Counted from the first letter of the stretch, positions 7,752-14,610 are shown. The stretch is 20,606 nt of DNA from an uncultured Alistipes sp. (GCA_947178455.1 CAMWYI010000012.1:1-20606); one strand, 5' to 3'. A program made the numbers and translations. The notes: generated by a model not told the origin, from the sequence alone.

Positions 7752-7847
7752 GGCTTCCCGACTTCGGAGGGGAAGCCATGCCCCTGCAAGGGCAAGGTGC
7801 ATTTCGGGTTACCCGAAACCTTTTGAGTTACTCAAAAGACACCTTGC
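7752..7847. other. Hairpin cluster with a three-way-junction fold, oriT-like
   Basis: Consecutive inverted repeats lie directly upstream of the mobilization remnant. GGCTTCCC/GGGAAGCC (7752-7759 and 7770-7777) and TGCCC/GGGCA (7779-7783 and 7790-7794) come first. Then an outer stem GCAAGGTG/CACCTTGC (7792-7799 and 7840-7847) encloses two perfect hairpins, TTTCGGG-TTA-CCCGAAA (7802-7818) and CTTTTGAG-TTA-CTCAAAAG (7820-7838). The nested set can fold into a three-way junction on either strand. Position next to a relaxosome gene start is what is expected of an origin of transfer; no nic site was identified. Confidence 0.6.
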
Positions 7848-7867
7848 TATGTTCCGATGAACATAAA

Positions 7868-7887
7868 AATCCGTCCGAAGACGGATT
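7868..7887 (-). terminator. UUCG-loop intrinsic terminator, leftward
   Basis: On the minus strand AATCCGTC-TTCG-GACGGATT (7868-7887) is a perfect 8-bp stem with the extra-stable TTCG loop, and the right arm continues into a run of T (down to 7865). It would stop leftward transcription coming from the WYL regulator before it reaches the oriT-like region. Confidence 0.7.
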
Positions 7888-8175
7888 GCGGGAGAGCCGA
7901 TTTCGACCGCAGCCTGAAGCTACGGTTTTTCACTGTTTATTTGCCATACGAACCAACGAATAGCCATTGGTTGTAACGAACTGATATTGAACGGAACAAC
8001 TCGACGGACAACCGATCGATTCGCCCGACGGACATACGTCGCAAAGATGATTGCAACCGACCGACCAACGTCGCAACCGACCGATGTCGGGCCGTTGGGC
8101 GAAACATTCGTCCGCACTTACAGCCCTGCGTTGGGCCAACGATAAGAATAGCTATATATATCGAGAATAGATTGT
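7888..8175. other. Intergenic stretch with a GCAACCGACCGA repeat
   Basis: No gene is supported between the hairpin cluster and the WYL gene stop. The stretch is rich in CGAC/CCGA words. GCAACCGACCGA occurs twice (8053-8064 and 8073-8084, period 20), and ACGTCGCAA occurs twice (8035-8043 and 8067-8075). This may be a decayed iteron-like array or simply low-complexity sequence. Confidence 0.4.
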
Positions 8176-9066
8176 TTATTTATATGCGGCCGCCATTTTA
8201 CGGATGATCGAAGCCAACTCATCGCGCACTTCATCGGGGCCCAGCAACTCGACTTTTTCCCGCATCCAAAGTATCTTCTGATAAAAATCGAACGAGGGCC
8301 GTAGGTAGTACGAAAAAATCGAGTAATCATCTGCTGTTTCTATCTCCTCCTGCGATTCGTGCAACGGCTGCGCCCGTAAGTAACAACGCTGCTGCTTGTC
8401 GGCACGCAATCGAATCAAACACGGTTTGCGTTCTTCGTGGATAATGCCGTAACAACCCTGATAATACTCGTCGGGCGTTAGCTTCGGAGAGGGTGCAAGC
8501 TGCCGATTGCCGAGTCTTAAATCTGTGATTCGTTCGAGCGCGAAAGATTTGGCTTTCGAGCGATCCTTGTATTCGGCAATCAAGTACCAGCGCCCCTCGA
8601 AGATGCGCAGAAAACAGGGTATCAGTTCCCATTTCTGCACACCGTCCGAATAATAGCTGCGATACTCGAATTTCACCGTATGCCCTTCGTCTATTGCTTG
8701 CAACAATGTCGACAGATGCTCCGTACCCGTCGGAACAGGTTCCAACATTAACTTGTCCTTGTGGTGCAGCGCCTGCGTATTCAGTCCTGCGATGCGATAG
8801 GCCGAAAGCAGATAGCGATAGAGCGCATTGCTTCTCACTTCGTCGCGATTTTCGATAAAATACTTGTTGATCGCGGGCGAATAGCCGATGTCGATGTTGT
8901 ACTCCGCAGCAATGTGTTCTTTGTAGCGGGCGAAGGTGCGTTCGTGCAACGTTTTCCCGTCATAGAGCGACGAACGCTCCCAACGGTCGTTTAGCTCTCG
9001 TAGCGACAATTCACCGGCTTGCAGCAGTGTGTCGATAATCCAAAGGCATTTCCCGTTCTTGGTCAT
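8176..9066 (-). CDS. WYL-domain transcriptional regulator
   Basis: This 296-aa protein (from the ATG at 9066) has an N-terminal winged-helix region (about 5-60, with WIIDTLLQAGELSLRELNDRW), a linker, a WYL domain (about 128-185) and a C-terminal WCX-like extension to the end. The WYL motif itself is at 160-162 in FEGRWYLIAEY, followed by KSFALERITDLRL. WYL domains sense small ligands or nucleic acid and often control defence or stress genes. A longer frame reaches an ATG at 9156, but the shorter start matches the family and has AAAGGAAA upstream. It is transcribed away from two tiny genes starting at 9169, across a 100-base shared gap, so it may regulate them. Confidence 0.9.
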   Translation of the reverse strand: MTKNGKCLWIIDTLLQAGELSLRELNDRWERSSLYDGKTLHERTFARYKEHIAAEYNIDIGYSPAINKYFIENRDEVRSNALYRYLLSAYRIAGLNTQALHHKDKLMLEPVPTGTEHLSTLLQAIDEGHTVKFEYRSYYSDGVQKWELIPCFLRIFEGRWYLIAEYKDRSKAKSFALERITDLRLGNRQLAPSPKLTPDEYYQGCYGIIHEERKPCLIRLRADKQQRCYLRAQPLHESQEEIETADDYSIFSYYLRPSFDFYQKILWMREKVELLGPDEVRDELASIIRKMAAAYK

Positions 9067-9089
9067 GGCTGTTTCCTTTTCGGTCGGCA

Positions 9090-9097
9090 CAAAAATA
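9090..9097 (-). promoter_or_regulatory. Possible -7 element of the WYL gene
   Basis: TATTTTTG on the minus strand fits TAnnTTTG and lies 24 bases above the chosen start. No TTG sits at the expected 19-21 bases further up (the nearest is 14), so the assignment is weak. It supports the shorter start at 9066, because the longer one would begin above it. Confidence 0.35.
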
Positions 9098-9168
9098 ATA
9101 TCGAAGTCTGACAATTTTTGTCCGAGCTGTGAATTTATTTTGCACTCGAGGATCAATATCCGGTTATT

Positions 9169-9336
9169 ATGACTTACGAAGAGTTTGAGGATTCGGAGGA
9201 ACGCCTTATCCGTATGTTGCCCGATGATGAGCTGTCGGTTCGGTATTGCGAGAAATGGGGCATCGTGGGAGAATATGCTTGCGGGCGTTATGCCCTTTGC
9301 GATGACGACGGCAATGAAGTAGATTTATCACTTTAA
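9169..9336 (+). CDS. Small acidic protein, 55 aa
   Basis: The frame from ATG at 9169 reads MTYEEFEDSEERLIRMLPDD, then ELSVRYCEKWGIVGEYACGR and YALCDDDGNEVDLSL before TAA. I do not recognise it. It is acidic, with three Cys (37th residue onward and at 27) but no paired C-x2-C motif. It is followed after 11 bases by a zinc-ribbon mini-gene on the same strand and lies opposite the WYL regulator. Codon use matches its GC-rich surroundings and the frame is clean, so I consider it real though unproven. Confidence 0.55.
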   Translation: MTYEEFEDSEERLIRMLPDDELSVRYCEKWGIVGEYACGRYALCDDDGNEVDLSL

Positions 9337-9347
9337 TTTCAGTTATT

Positions 9348-9470
9348 ATGGAACTCGAATGTCCTGTTTGCGGCGGTTACGACTGCCATTTCGACGGTTT
9401 GCACTTCATCTGCGAAGATTGCGGCCATACGTGGGGCGGCTATTGCCCTTGTACGATGTGCGACGATTGA
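9348..9470 (+). CDS. 40-aa zinc-ribbon protein
   Basis: The frame from ATG at 9348 encodes 40 residues with a dense Cys pattern: C5-x2-C8 (CPVCGG), C13, C21-x2-C24 (CEDCG), and a C-terminal CPCTMC cluster. The first and second pairs form a standard zinc ribbon spaced 12 residues apart, with an aromatic GHTWGG following the second knuckle. It begins 11 bases after the 55-aa gene and ends 15 bases before a strong terminator, so the two genes form a mini-operon. Function is unknown; small zinc ribbons of this sort commonly bind nucleic acid or a protein partner. Confidence 0.65.
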   Translation: MELECPVCGGYDCHFDGLHFICEDCGHTWGGYCPCTMCDD

Positions 9471-9485
9471 TCGCGCTTTCAGTAG

Positions 9486-9514
9486 TTCGGTCGGAATTCC
9501 GGCCGAATCTTTTT
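9486..9514 (+). terminator. Intrinsic terminator of the zinc-ribbon mini-operon
   Basis: Stem TTCGGTCGG (9486-9494) and CCGGCCGAA (9499-9507), 9 pairs with one G-T wobble and an AATT loop, is followed by TCTTTTT (9508-9514). It lies 15 bases after the zinc-ribbon stop. Confidence 0.8.
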
Positions 9515-9771
9515 AGTCCGTGCCGTTGCGTTTTTCGCTTTATTCGATTATATTTGTGAGCGATAAAGCGAAATATCGAGACGTTTGTTTTGATCTGAGT
9601 TACCGAAACCGCCAATTTCACAACAACTCGCAGACGGAACAGATGGTCTTGTCGTATCCGGCACGGACTGTCTTTTCTATCTGGGTTGTGGGCGCTTGGC
9701 GGTGCCCGGTAACTGATCGGGGACGGGCGTGCCGGTGTTTGGATTAATTTATTATTATAAAATTAAATGCT
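9515..9771. other. Leader region before the three-gene AT-rich cassette
   Basis: It holds the promoter described at 9526-9556 and then about 210 bases of leader before the 94-aa gene. Open frames here have no protein-like composition. Base composition changes sharply from GC-rich to AT-rich at about 9740, which may mark the left edge of an inserted cassette. Confidence 0.4.
9526..9556 (+). promoter_or_regulatory. Promoter reading into the AT-rich cassette
   Basis: TTG (9526-9528), a 20-base spacer and TATATTTG (9549-9556) match the Bacteroidetes consensus completely. Predicted transcription begins near 9563 and would run through the 94-aa gene and onward. Confidence 0.65.
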
Positions 9772-10056
9772 ATGGATGTTGGAACAATAAAATTATCGTA
9801 CGGCAACATCAATGTTGATGAGACTGTTCTTGAAAAATTAGGATTTATCAAAGTGGCAGATTCGATATGGCAAAGCCCATCTATACCATTAAATATTAGA
9901 TATGGTGGTAAGTCTTATTACAACCAAGAGAATGTCTATATTGAGGGGCAAATTAATAAGAGGATAGATATCACTACTATTAATGATTTAATCGACCTTT
10001 ATACGAAATTATCTGCTGAAGAGGATTTATTTAAACTCGTGTGGAATAATTTATAA
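9772..10056 (+). CDS. 94-aa hypothetical protein, first gene of AT-rich cassette
   Basis: I do not recognise this protein. It has no membrane segment or signal peptide, is mildly acidic, and alternates short strands (IKLSYGNINV, VYIEGQINKRIDI) with a C-terminal helix (TTINDLIDLYTKLSAEEDLF). The size and fold pattern are like many small immunity or antitoxin proteins, but no motif proves it. It is strongly AT-rich, unlike the zinc-ribbon mini-operon to the left and the DUF1232 gene to the right, and shares that composition with the two genes that follow, separated from them by 85 bases. Confidence 0.7.
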   Translation: MDVGTIKLSYGNINVDETVLEKLGFIKVADSIWQSPSIPLNIRYGGKSYYNQENVYIEGQINKRIDITTINDLIDLYTKLSAEEDLFKLVWNNL

Positions 10057-10141
10057 ATTATGACGATTTATTATTAAGCAACTGCTATAATCTTTACTTT
10101 ATTGGACACACCTAAAAATTATAAATACTGTATTTGATAAC

Positions 10142-10705
10142 ATGGAAAAACATACTGAACTTTTGATTGTTTATGAAAAAGAACGAAAAGAATTTGCTGA
10201 ATTTTTACATACGTTAATAAGCGCAATACCGAATATAGACGCTGCAAAAATGCACCCTGCGCCATACGAACAAAACGAACAATCAACGTCGTCTCAAAAC
10301 TATTTTTTGTTTTTAGGGGACTTTCCTGATAGGAAGATCGCTATGAATCAATTGAATAATAGTGAGAAAAGTGCTGAATATGGAATATTTATCGGTCAAT
10401 ATGGGCGGGTTTCCTATATTGATGTTAATATAAATGATGCCAAGATTCAAGGCGATAAAGAGGAATATAAGGCGTATCTTCAAAAAACTCGGAAATATTG
10501 GAAAAATCTAAAAGAAACAGGTGTGTCTATCAAGAATGTTGTAATTTATAGTATTTTTATTGTATGTGATGGGATTTTTGGTTTTTTTTCAGGGCGAAGG
10601 TTTTTAGAACGCAAAAGGATTGAAAGGCAGTTATATGCTTGTGCCATATCTGAGTATTATGAAAAATATCTAAAGTCTTTTTTAGGCGTTAATAATAATG
10701 AATGA
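10142..10705 (+). CDS. 187-aa hypothetical protein with one membrane segment
   Basis: I cannot name a family. The N-terminal part (1-30) is a charged helix. Residues 53-95 form a strand-rich block (NYFLFLGDFPDRKIAMNQLN, then YGIFIGQYGRVSYIDV), which reads like a small alpha/beta domain. Residues 100-128 are a charged helix, and 131-150 (NVVIYSIFIVCDGIFGFF) are one hydrophobic segment, followed by a basic patch RRFLERKRIERQ and a short cytoplasmic tail. There is no signal peptide, so it is probably an inner-membrane or membrane-associated protein with the alpha/beta block in the cytoplasm. Its last 8 bases overlap the start of the 519-aa gene, so the two are translationally coupled and probably work together. 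Confidence 0.8.
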   Translation: MEKHTELLIVYEKERKEFAEFLHTLISAIPNIDAAKMHPAPYEQNEQSTSSQNYFLFLGDFPDRKIAMNQLNNSEKSAEYGIFIGQYGRVSYIDVNINDAKIQGDKEEYKAYLQKTRKYWKNLKETGVSIKNVVIYSIFIVCDGIFGFFSGRRFLERKRIERQLYACAISEYYEKYLKSFLGVNNNE

Positions 10706-12257
10706 CGATAGAAATAATTTATTTGAAAAAGGATATCGGCAATATCTTGAAAAAGGTTTGTCAGATTCAGCGTGTGCGGAAATAACCTTTACGGAGTCTA
10801 CAGAGTATGTTGGCGATATAAAAAAAGTAATAGCAGAATTTGAAGATTCTATAGGCAAGCGAATCAAACCGGGCACCAAAAATCAATATGCGGGCGGTTT
10901 TGCCGCGGAAGAGACACATGTTGCAACTTTCAATTTTGATGCCGCAATACAAGACAAACCTGTTAGAGCAATGACACCGAAATCGGGAGCCTCTTGTTCG
11001 CCAGATATCGTAACAACAGATGGAACGTTGGTAGGCTCAAAATACGGTAAAAATCCTGTTCATACAGCAGATGCTCAATCGATGGACTTGTATAAAAAAT
11101 TACTACAAGATTGTCCGAAGGGTAAACCTTTTGAAGAATATAAAAAGAGTAAATTGCAAGAACTCGGATTAGATCCGAATCTGTCCAATGGGGAATTGCA
11201 GTCTATGCGGGCATATGGAGACCAAACAGCACTTTGTCCGTCCGACCAAATTACAGAAATCCAAGAAAACTTAAGAATCAGAAGCGCGAAAGATAGAATA
11301 ACTCCCGGGAAAGAGCATTTTGGGGCGGTTAAAGATGAAACAGCTGATTTAGTGTGCGATACTGTAACATCCAGAGATGGTGCAGTTTCAAGTAAACCGT
11401 TAACAAAAGACAATGCGGATAAGATCGCAAAAAAAGCTCAAGACGGAACCGTTACAGCAAAAGATATCGGATTAGCAATAGAAAAAGTACCATATGAATA
11501 TATCCTAAAAAAATCATGCAAGATCGGACTTCGAGCAGCGATTGCAGCAAGTACTATTAGTATTTTGCCGCAAGTGTTTCAAATGCTGGTTGATGAAGGC
11601 TATTCTTTCGATGATTTCAAGAATATGTGTGAAACTGGTGTAGCAAATGGCATTGAGGGCTTTTTGCAGGGAAGTATCAGTGCTGGCATATCTATTAGTT
11701 GTCAGTTGGGAAAATTCGGTGAGGTTTTAAAGAATGCGAATCCGGAAATGACGGCTTATATTGCAGGTGCCATAGCTGCAATAGCAATTCATACAATGAA
11801 AAATGCCTATTTGGTCGCTATGGGGAAAAAGCAATCTCGTGAATTGGCAAATGAGATGCTTTCGGATATATTTATATCGGCAGGTGGTATGGTTGGAGGA
11901 GCGTTGGCGTCTTTTATACCAATACCATTTGCAGGATATTTCATCGGCAGTGCAATAGGTTCGATATTGGCATCATTTGTTTATAAGAAGGGGTATTCGG
12001 CTACAATCGGATTGTGCGTAGAATACGGTTATACTCTTTGGGGGTTGGTAAAGCAAGATTATACTGTTCCGACAGAGATTCTAAAAGAAATCGGTGTTGA
12101 TGTGGTCGAGTTCAAACGTGTAGAATATAAAAAAGTAAAATATCGGAAGGTTGGACCCAAAAGAGTTTATCCGAAAACAATAAAACCTAAGACTTTAGAT
12201 TTTGTATTTTTACGCCGAGGAGTCATAGGCGTTAATGAAATAGGTTACGTATTTTAA
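10698..12257 (+). CDS. 519-aa hypothetical protein with glycine-zipper membrane region
   Basis: Not a named family that I know. The N-terminal domain (about 35-140) is soluble and contains NQYAGGFAAEETHVATFNFD, a SPDIV strand at 101-105 and GSKYGKN at 113-119. A charged, helical middle (140-270) follows. Residues 276-430 carry four hydrophobic blocks (about 276-293, 316-337, 352-375, 389-428). The last, SAGGMVGGALASFIPIPFAG then YFIGSAIGSILASFVY, is a Gly-rich zipper of the kind found in pore-forming or membrane-inserting proteins. The tail (470-500) is very basic with repeated V-x-Y-K/R-K words. It is coupled to the 187-aa gene by an 8-base overlap. A membrane-perturbing effector with its partner is a reasonable guess, not shown. 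Confidence 0.8.
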   Translation: MNDDRNNLFEKGYRQYLEKGLSDSACAEITFTESTEYVGDIKKVIAEFEDSIGKRIKPGTKNQYAGGFAAEETHVATFNFDAAIQDKPVRAMTPKSGASCSPDIVTTDGTLVGSKYGKNPVHTADAQSMDLYKKLLQDCPKGKPFEEYKKSKLQELGLDPNLSNGELQSMRAYGDQTALCPSDQITEIQENLRIRSAKDRITPGKEHFGAVKDETADLVCDTVTSRDGAVSSKPLTKDNADKIAKKAQDGTVTAKDIGLAIEKVPYEYILKKSCKIGLRAAIAASTISILPQVFQMLVDEGYSFDDFKNMCETGVANGIEGFLQGSISAGISISCQLGKFGEVLKNANPEMTAYIAGAIAAIAIHTMKNAYLVAMGKKQSRELANEMLSDIFISAGGMVGGALASFIPIPFAGYFIGSAIGSILASFVYKKGYSATIGLCVEYGYTLWGLVKQDYTVPTEILKEIGVDVVEFKRVEYKKVKYRKVGPKRVYPKTIKPKTLDFVFLRRGVIGVNEIGYVF

Positions 12258-12299
12258 TTTAGCAAACACTCTCTGACTCCTTTTGTCCGACCCGCCCTC

Positions 12300-12307
12300 T
12301 ACCTTTG
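12300..12307 (+). promoter_or_regulatory. Probable -7 element for the DUF1232 gene
   Basis: TACCTTTG fits TAnnTTTG and lies about 50 bases above the ATG at 12358. A TTTG at 12282-12285 is only 14 bases upstream, closer than the usual 19-21, so the -33 element is doubtful. Sequence composition turns GC-rich again from here. Confidence 0.45.
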
Positions 12308-12357
12308 CAGTAGAAACAAGCAACAAAATGATGTTTAACGTCTAAAACTATTGCAAA

Positions 12358-12858
12358 ATGGAGAATGAAAAGAACAATCCGCTCGATTACAAAACCGAAA
12401 CACGCATGGAAGAAGAGCGTCGGAATGCCGAAAAAGCCGAATCGCATTCCACGGAGGAGCAGACCGTTAGGGAACATTTCGAAAAAGGCGGTTGGCAAAA
12501 CGATGCCGAGAAGACCGTTCATGACAAAGAGCGTATGAACGACTTACTCGACAAGGAAGAAAAATTCACCAACAAAAAGGGGTTGTCGCGGATTCGGAAA
12601 CAACTGATTCTGCTGTGGAGCTATTTGAAATCTGTTATGTCGGGCGATTATGTCGACTATTCCACTTGGGCATTTATCAAAGCGACAGCCGGATTGCTGT
12701 ATGTCGTCAGCCCGTTCGATTTGGTTCCCGATTTCTTTCCGTGGGTCGGCTGGGCCGATGATGTGCTGGTGGTGATGTATGTCTGCAATCTGCTGCATAC
12801 CGAACTCGAAAAATTCGCCGCATGGCAAAACCGGCAGCAAGCGACGTCTAAGAATTAG
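12358..12858 (+). CDS. DUF1232 (YkvA-type) small membrane protein
   Basis: This 166-aa protein has a long, charged, helical N-terminal extension (1-75, rich in E, K and R) and a C-terminal DUF1232 domain at about 105-148. The family hallmark is clear: AGLLYVVSPFDLVPDFFPWV then GWADDVLVVM, a hydrophobic hairpin with the conserved S-P-F-D-L-V-P-D. Proteins of this family are small membrane-associated proteins of unknown biochemical role. The N-terminal extension is longer than in the minimal family members and is probably cytoplasmic. The stop codon lies within a 6-bp hairpin (12846-12860), directly before the structured RNA region. Confidence 0.9.
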   Translation: MENEKNNPLDYKTETRMEEERRNAEKAESHSTEEQTVREHFEKGGWQNDAEKTVHDKERMNDLLDKEEKFTNKKGLSRIRKQLILLWSYLKSVMSGDYVDYSTWAFIKATAGLLYVVSPFDLVPDFFPWVGWADDVLVVMYVCNLLHTELEKFAAWQNRQQATSKN

Positions 12859-12869
12859 ACAATAAAAAT

Positions 12870-13012
12870 AGATCGGCCTCGTAGCGGCTAAAGTCCGGCG
12901 GACGCAAGGAACTCCGATCCGAAAGTCAGGATACACGGCGTGATATACTCGAATGACGAGTTGCCTGAGAAAGTTATCCACTTAGGATGTAAGCTTGCGG
13001 CCGATCTTTTTG
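12870..13012 (+). ncRNA. Probable structured RNA ending in its own terminator
   Basis: A 9-bp closing stem pairs AGATCGGCC (12870-12878) with GGCCGATCT (12999-13007) and is followed by a T-run (13007-13011). Inside are GTCC-GGC-GGAC (12893-12903) and a second long-range stem, GCAAG (12904-12908) with CTTGC (12994-12998). That stem encloses three local hairpins: ATCC/GGAT (12917-12932), CTCG/CGAG (12948-12960) and ATCC/GGAT (12976-12988). All stems are compatible with one branched fold of about 140 bases. No protein frame is convincing. It does not resemble by eye tRNA, 4.5S, tmRNA, RNase P or a riboswitch I know. No separate promoter is evident, so it may be a processed 3' region of the DUF1232 transcript. 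Confidence 0.55.
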
Positions 13013-13036
13013 AAAAATATTCCATTTATATTTTTT

Positions 13037-13067
13037 ACCGCCTCGGTCGGTTTTTGACTGGGGCGGT
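13037..13067 (+). terminator. Second hairpin terminator before the lipoprotein gene
   Basis: ACCGCCTCGGTC (13037-13048) pairs with GACTGGGGCGGT (13056-13067), 12 pairs including two G-T wobbles, around a T-rich 7-base loop, followed by CGTTTATTTTG. It probably backs up termination of the DUF1232/RNA transcript. Confidence 0.55.
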
Positions 13068-13102
13068 CGTTTATTTTGCCGCGAACTAAAAACAGAATGC
13101 GT

Positions 13103-14251
13103 ATGAAAAGATTATTTATCCAGTTACTTGCTTTGGCGGTGTCGGTAATGACCGGTTGCAGCACCGACCCCGTGGCCGATCGCATTTGGTGCGGAGACCT
13201 CTATCGTATGGCGGACGGCGAACGTCTGTCCGAAGTGTGCATGAAGTTGTCGGGCGACACGCTCCGCATCTATTCCAATGCGATTTTCGGGGCTGACAAC
13301 GAATGTCTGTTTTGCCGGGTGCATCAAAAATCCGACTATCTGTTTGTCGATGCCACCGGCGATGAATTTCCTATGAAGTTCACCTATTCCGCCGACCAAG
13401 AAACGGCCGAAACACTGCTTGCCGAGGGGCCCGATTATCGAATGGTGCTGCACCCTGCATCCGACGAAACGTTCACTCCGGAGTTGCTGGCATTTTATAA
13501 ACATCGCTCCGTGCCGTCGCAAGCCGCACTCTATTTTTCGGGACGTTGGACCGGCAATATCGTCCGTTCGCGAGACGGGCAGCGGCTTTCGGCCGTTTGC
13601 GTCGAATATCGCGCCGACACCCTGAAAGTCTATGCCAATGCGATTTTCGGCAAGCAGAACGAGGTACTTTTATGTACCGGATTCCACGACGGAGCGTATC
13701 ATTATGTCAACAACGCCGGTACTGAATTTCGCTTGCGTCCGGCAAGACAGAACGAAAAATTTTCATTATTCGGTTCCGACTTTTCGATGGAACTTGCGCC
13801 ATTGCAGGGCGACTGGCAAGCCGCTCGTGCATTCTATAAGTCGCAAAACGTTCCGCGCAATGCCGACAGCTACTTGTTCGGCACCTATGTCGGGCGAGCC
13901 AAAGGCGGCATACCGATGGCCAATACGTTGGGTGTATTGTTCGGAATGCAGCAGGGATTCATGGATGTACAACTTACCGCAACCCTCTCTTTCTCGGAGG
14001 GCAACCGTTGCAAATGCACGACGGAAATTCTGTGGGACGATCCCCAAATATCGACGATGTTGATAATGAGCGGCAAAGATATTCGTGAAAAATCATCGAA
14101 AAACTATAAATACAAGGTCGAGGGCAATCGAGTGATTCTTGATCAAAAAGGAGGTACCTATTACATTCAAGCCGACGGCTCTCTTTTCCTGCCGGGAGCA
14201 AACGACGGGTACGCCAGACTGGACGACATGATTTTACGCAAACAACAATAA
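13103..14251 (+). CDS. Lipoprotein with an internal domain duplication
   Basis: The chosen start at 13103 gives 382 aa with a clean lipoprotein signal (MKRLFIQLLALAVSVMTGC, lipidated Cys19). Upstream in-frame ATGs at 13097 and further up would place a basic tail before the signal and are less likely. Residues about 27-135 and 146-255 are two copies of one domain: DGERLSEVCMKLSGDTLRIY then SNAIFG in the first matches DGQRLSAVCVEYRADTLKVY then ANAIFG in the second. A different beta-rich domain fills 260-382. I do not recognise the family. As a lipoprotein it should face the periplasm or the outer surface. A small gene follows after 14 bases, likely in the same transcript. Confidence 0.85.
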   Translation: MKRLFIQLLALAVSVMTGCSTDPVADRIWCGDLYRMADGERLSEVCMKLSGDTLRIYSNAIFGADNECLFCRVHQKSDYLFVDATGDEFPMKFTYSADQETAETLLAEGPDYRMVLHPASDETFTPELLAFYKHRSVPSQAALYFSGRWTGNIVRSRDGQRLSAVCVEYRADTLKVYANAIFGKQNEVLLCTGFHDGAYHYVNNAGTEFRLRPARQNEKFSLFGSDFSMELAPLQGDWQAARAFYKSQNVPRNADSYLFGTYVGRAKGGIPMANTLGVLFGMQQGFMDVQLTATLSFSEGNRCKCTTEILWDDPQISTMLIMSGKDIREKSSKNYKYKVEGNRVILDQKGGTYYIQADGSLFLPGANDGYARLDDMILRKQQ

Positions 14252-14265
14252 TTCTCTTAAAATCA

Positions 14266-14610
14266 ATGGGAAATACAATCGTAAAGATAACTATTTCGGA
14301 TTACCGCATATTTCTTACTCATTACGACAACTCCGGTATCCGAAAAATCCAATCGACCGGCCCCGATTTGCCGTTTGTATTGCCTTTATTTCGCGACGAA
14401 ATGGCCCGCGCTGTGCCGCCTACGACCATCTTGCTTTCGGTGCTCGTGCCTTCAGCGAAAGATATTCCCACCTGCGATGTCGCGGCATTGCTGCAAATAG
14501 CGGCCGGCAATCCGAACCATTCACCGAACATCATTTGGGGGCTGAAAGAAATGCCGGAGCATTCCGATGTCTGCGTAACGGCTTATTTGGGATATAAGTG
14601 TTCACAATGA
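14266..14610 (+). CDS. 114-aa hypothetical protein downstream of the lipoprotein
   Basis: Unrecognised. It begins 14 bases after the lipoprotein stop and reads MGNTIVKITISDYRIFLTHY onward, with beta strands at the N-terminus, a Pro-rich middle (AVPPTTILLSVLVPSAKDIP) and a helix (DVAALLQIAAG). There is no signal peptide or membrane segment, so it is probably cytoplasmic even though its neighbour is a lipoprotein. Codon use matches the neighbour. Spacing suggests one operon; no function can be assigned. Confidence 0.7.
   Translation: MGNTIVKITISDYRIFLTHYDNSGIRKIQSTGPDLPFVLPLFRDEMARAVPPTTILLSVLVPSAKDIPTCDVAALLQIAAGNPNHSPNIIWGLKEMPEHSDVCVTAYLGYKCSQ

Noticed and set aside
7430..7795. 121-codon minus-strand frame across the mobilization remnant
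   Set aside because: It runs through the hairpin cluster and reads the mobilization gene in the wrong frame.
8036..8064. CATCTTTG on the minus strand as a promoter into the oriT-like region
   Set aside because: The first base of the -7 element does not match, and the TTG candidate above it has poor spacing.
9520..9747. 75-codon plus-strand frame
   Set aside because: It covers the well-formed promoter at 9526-9556 and has no protein-like pattern.
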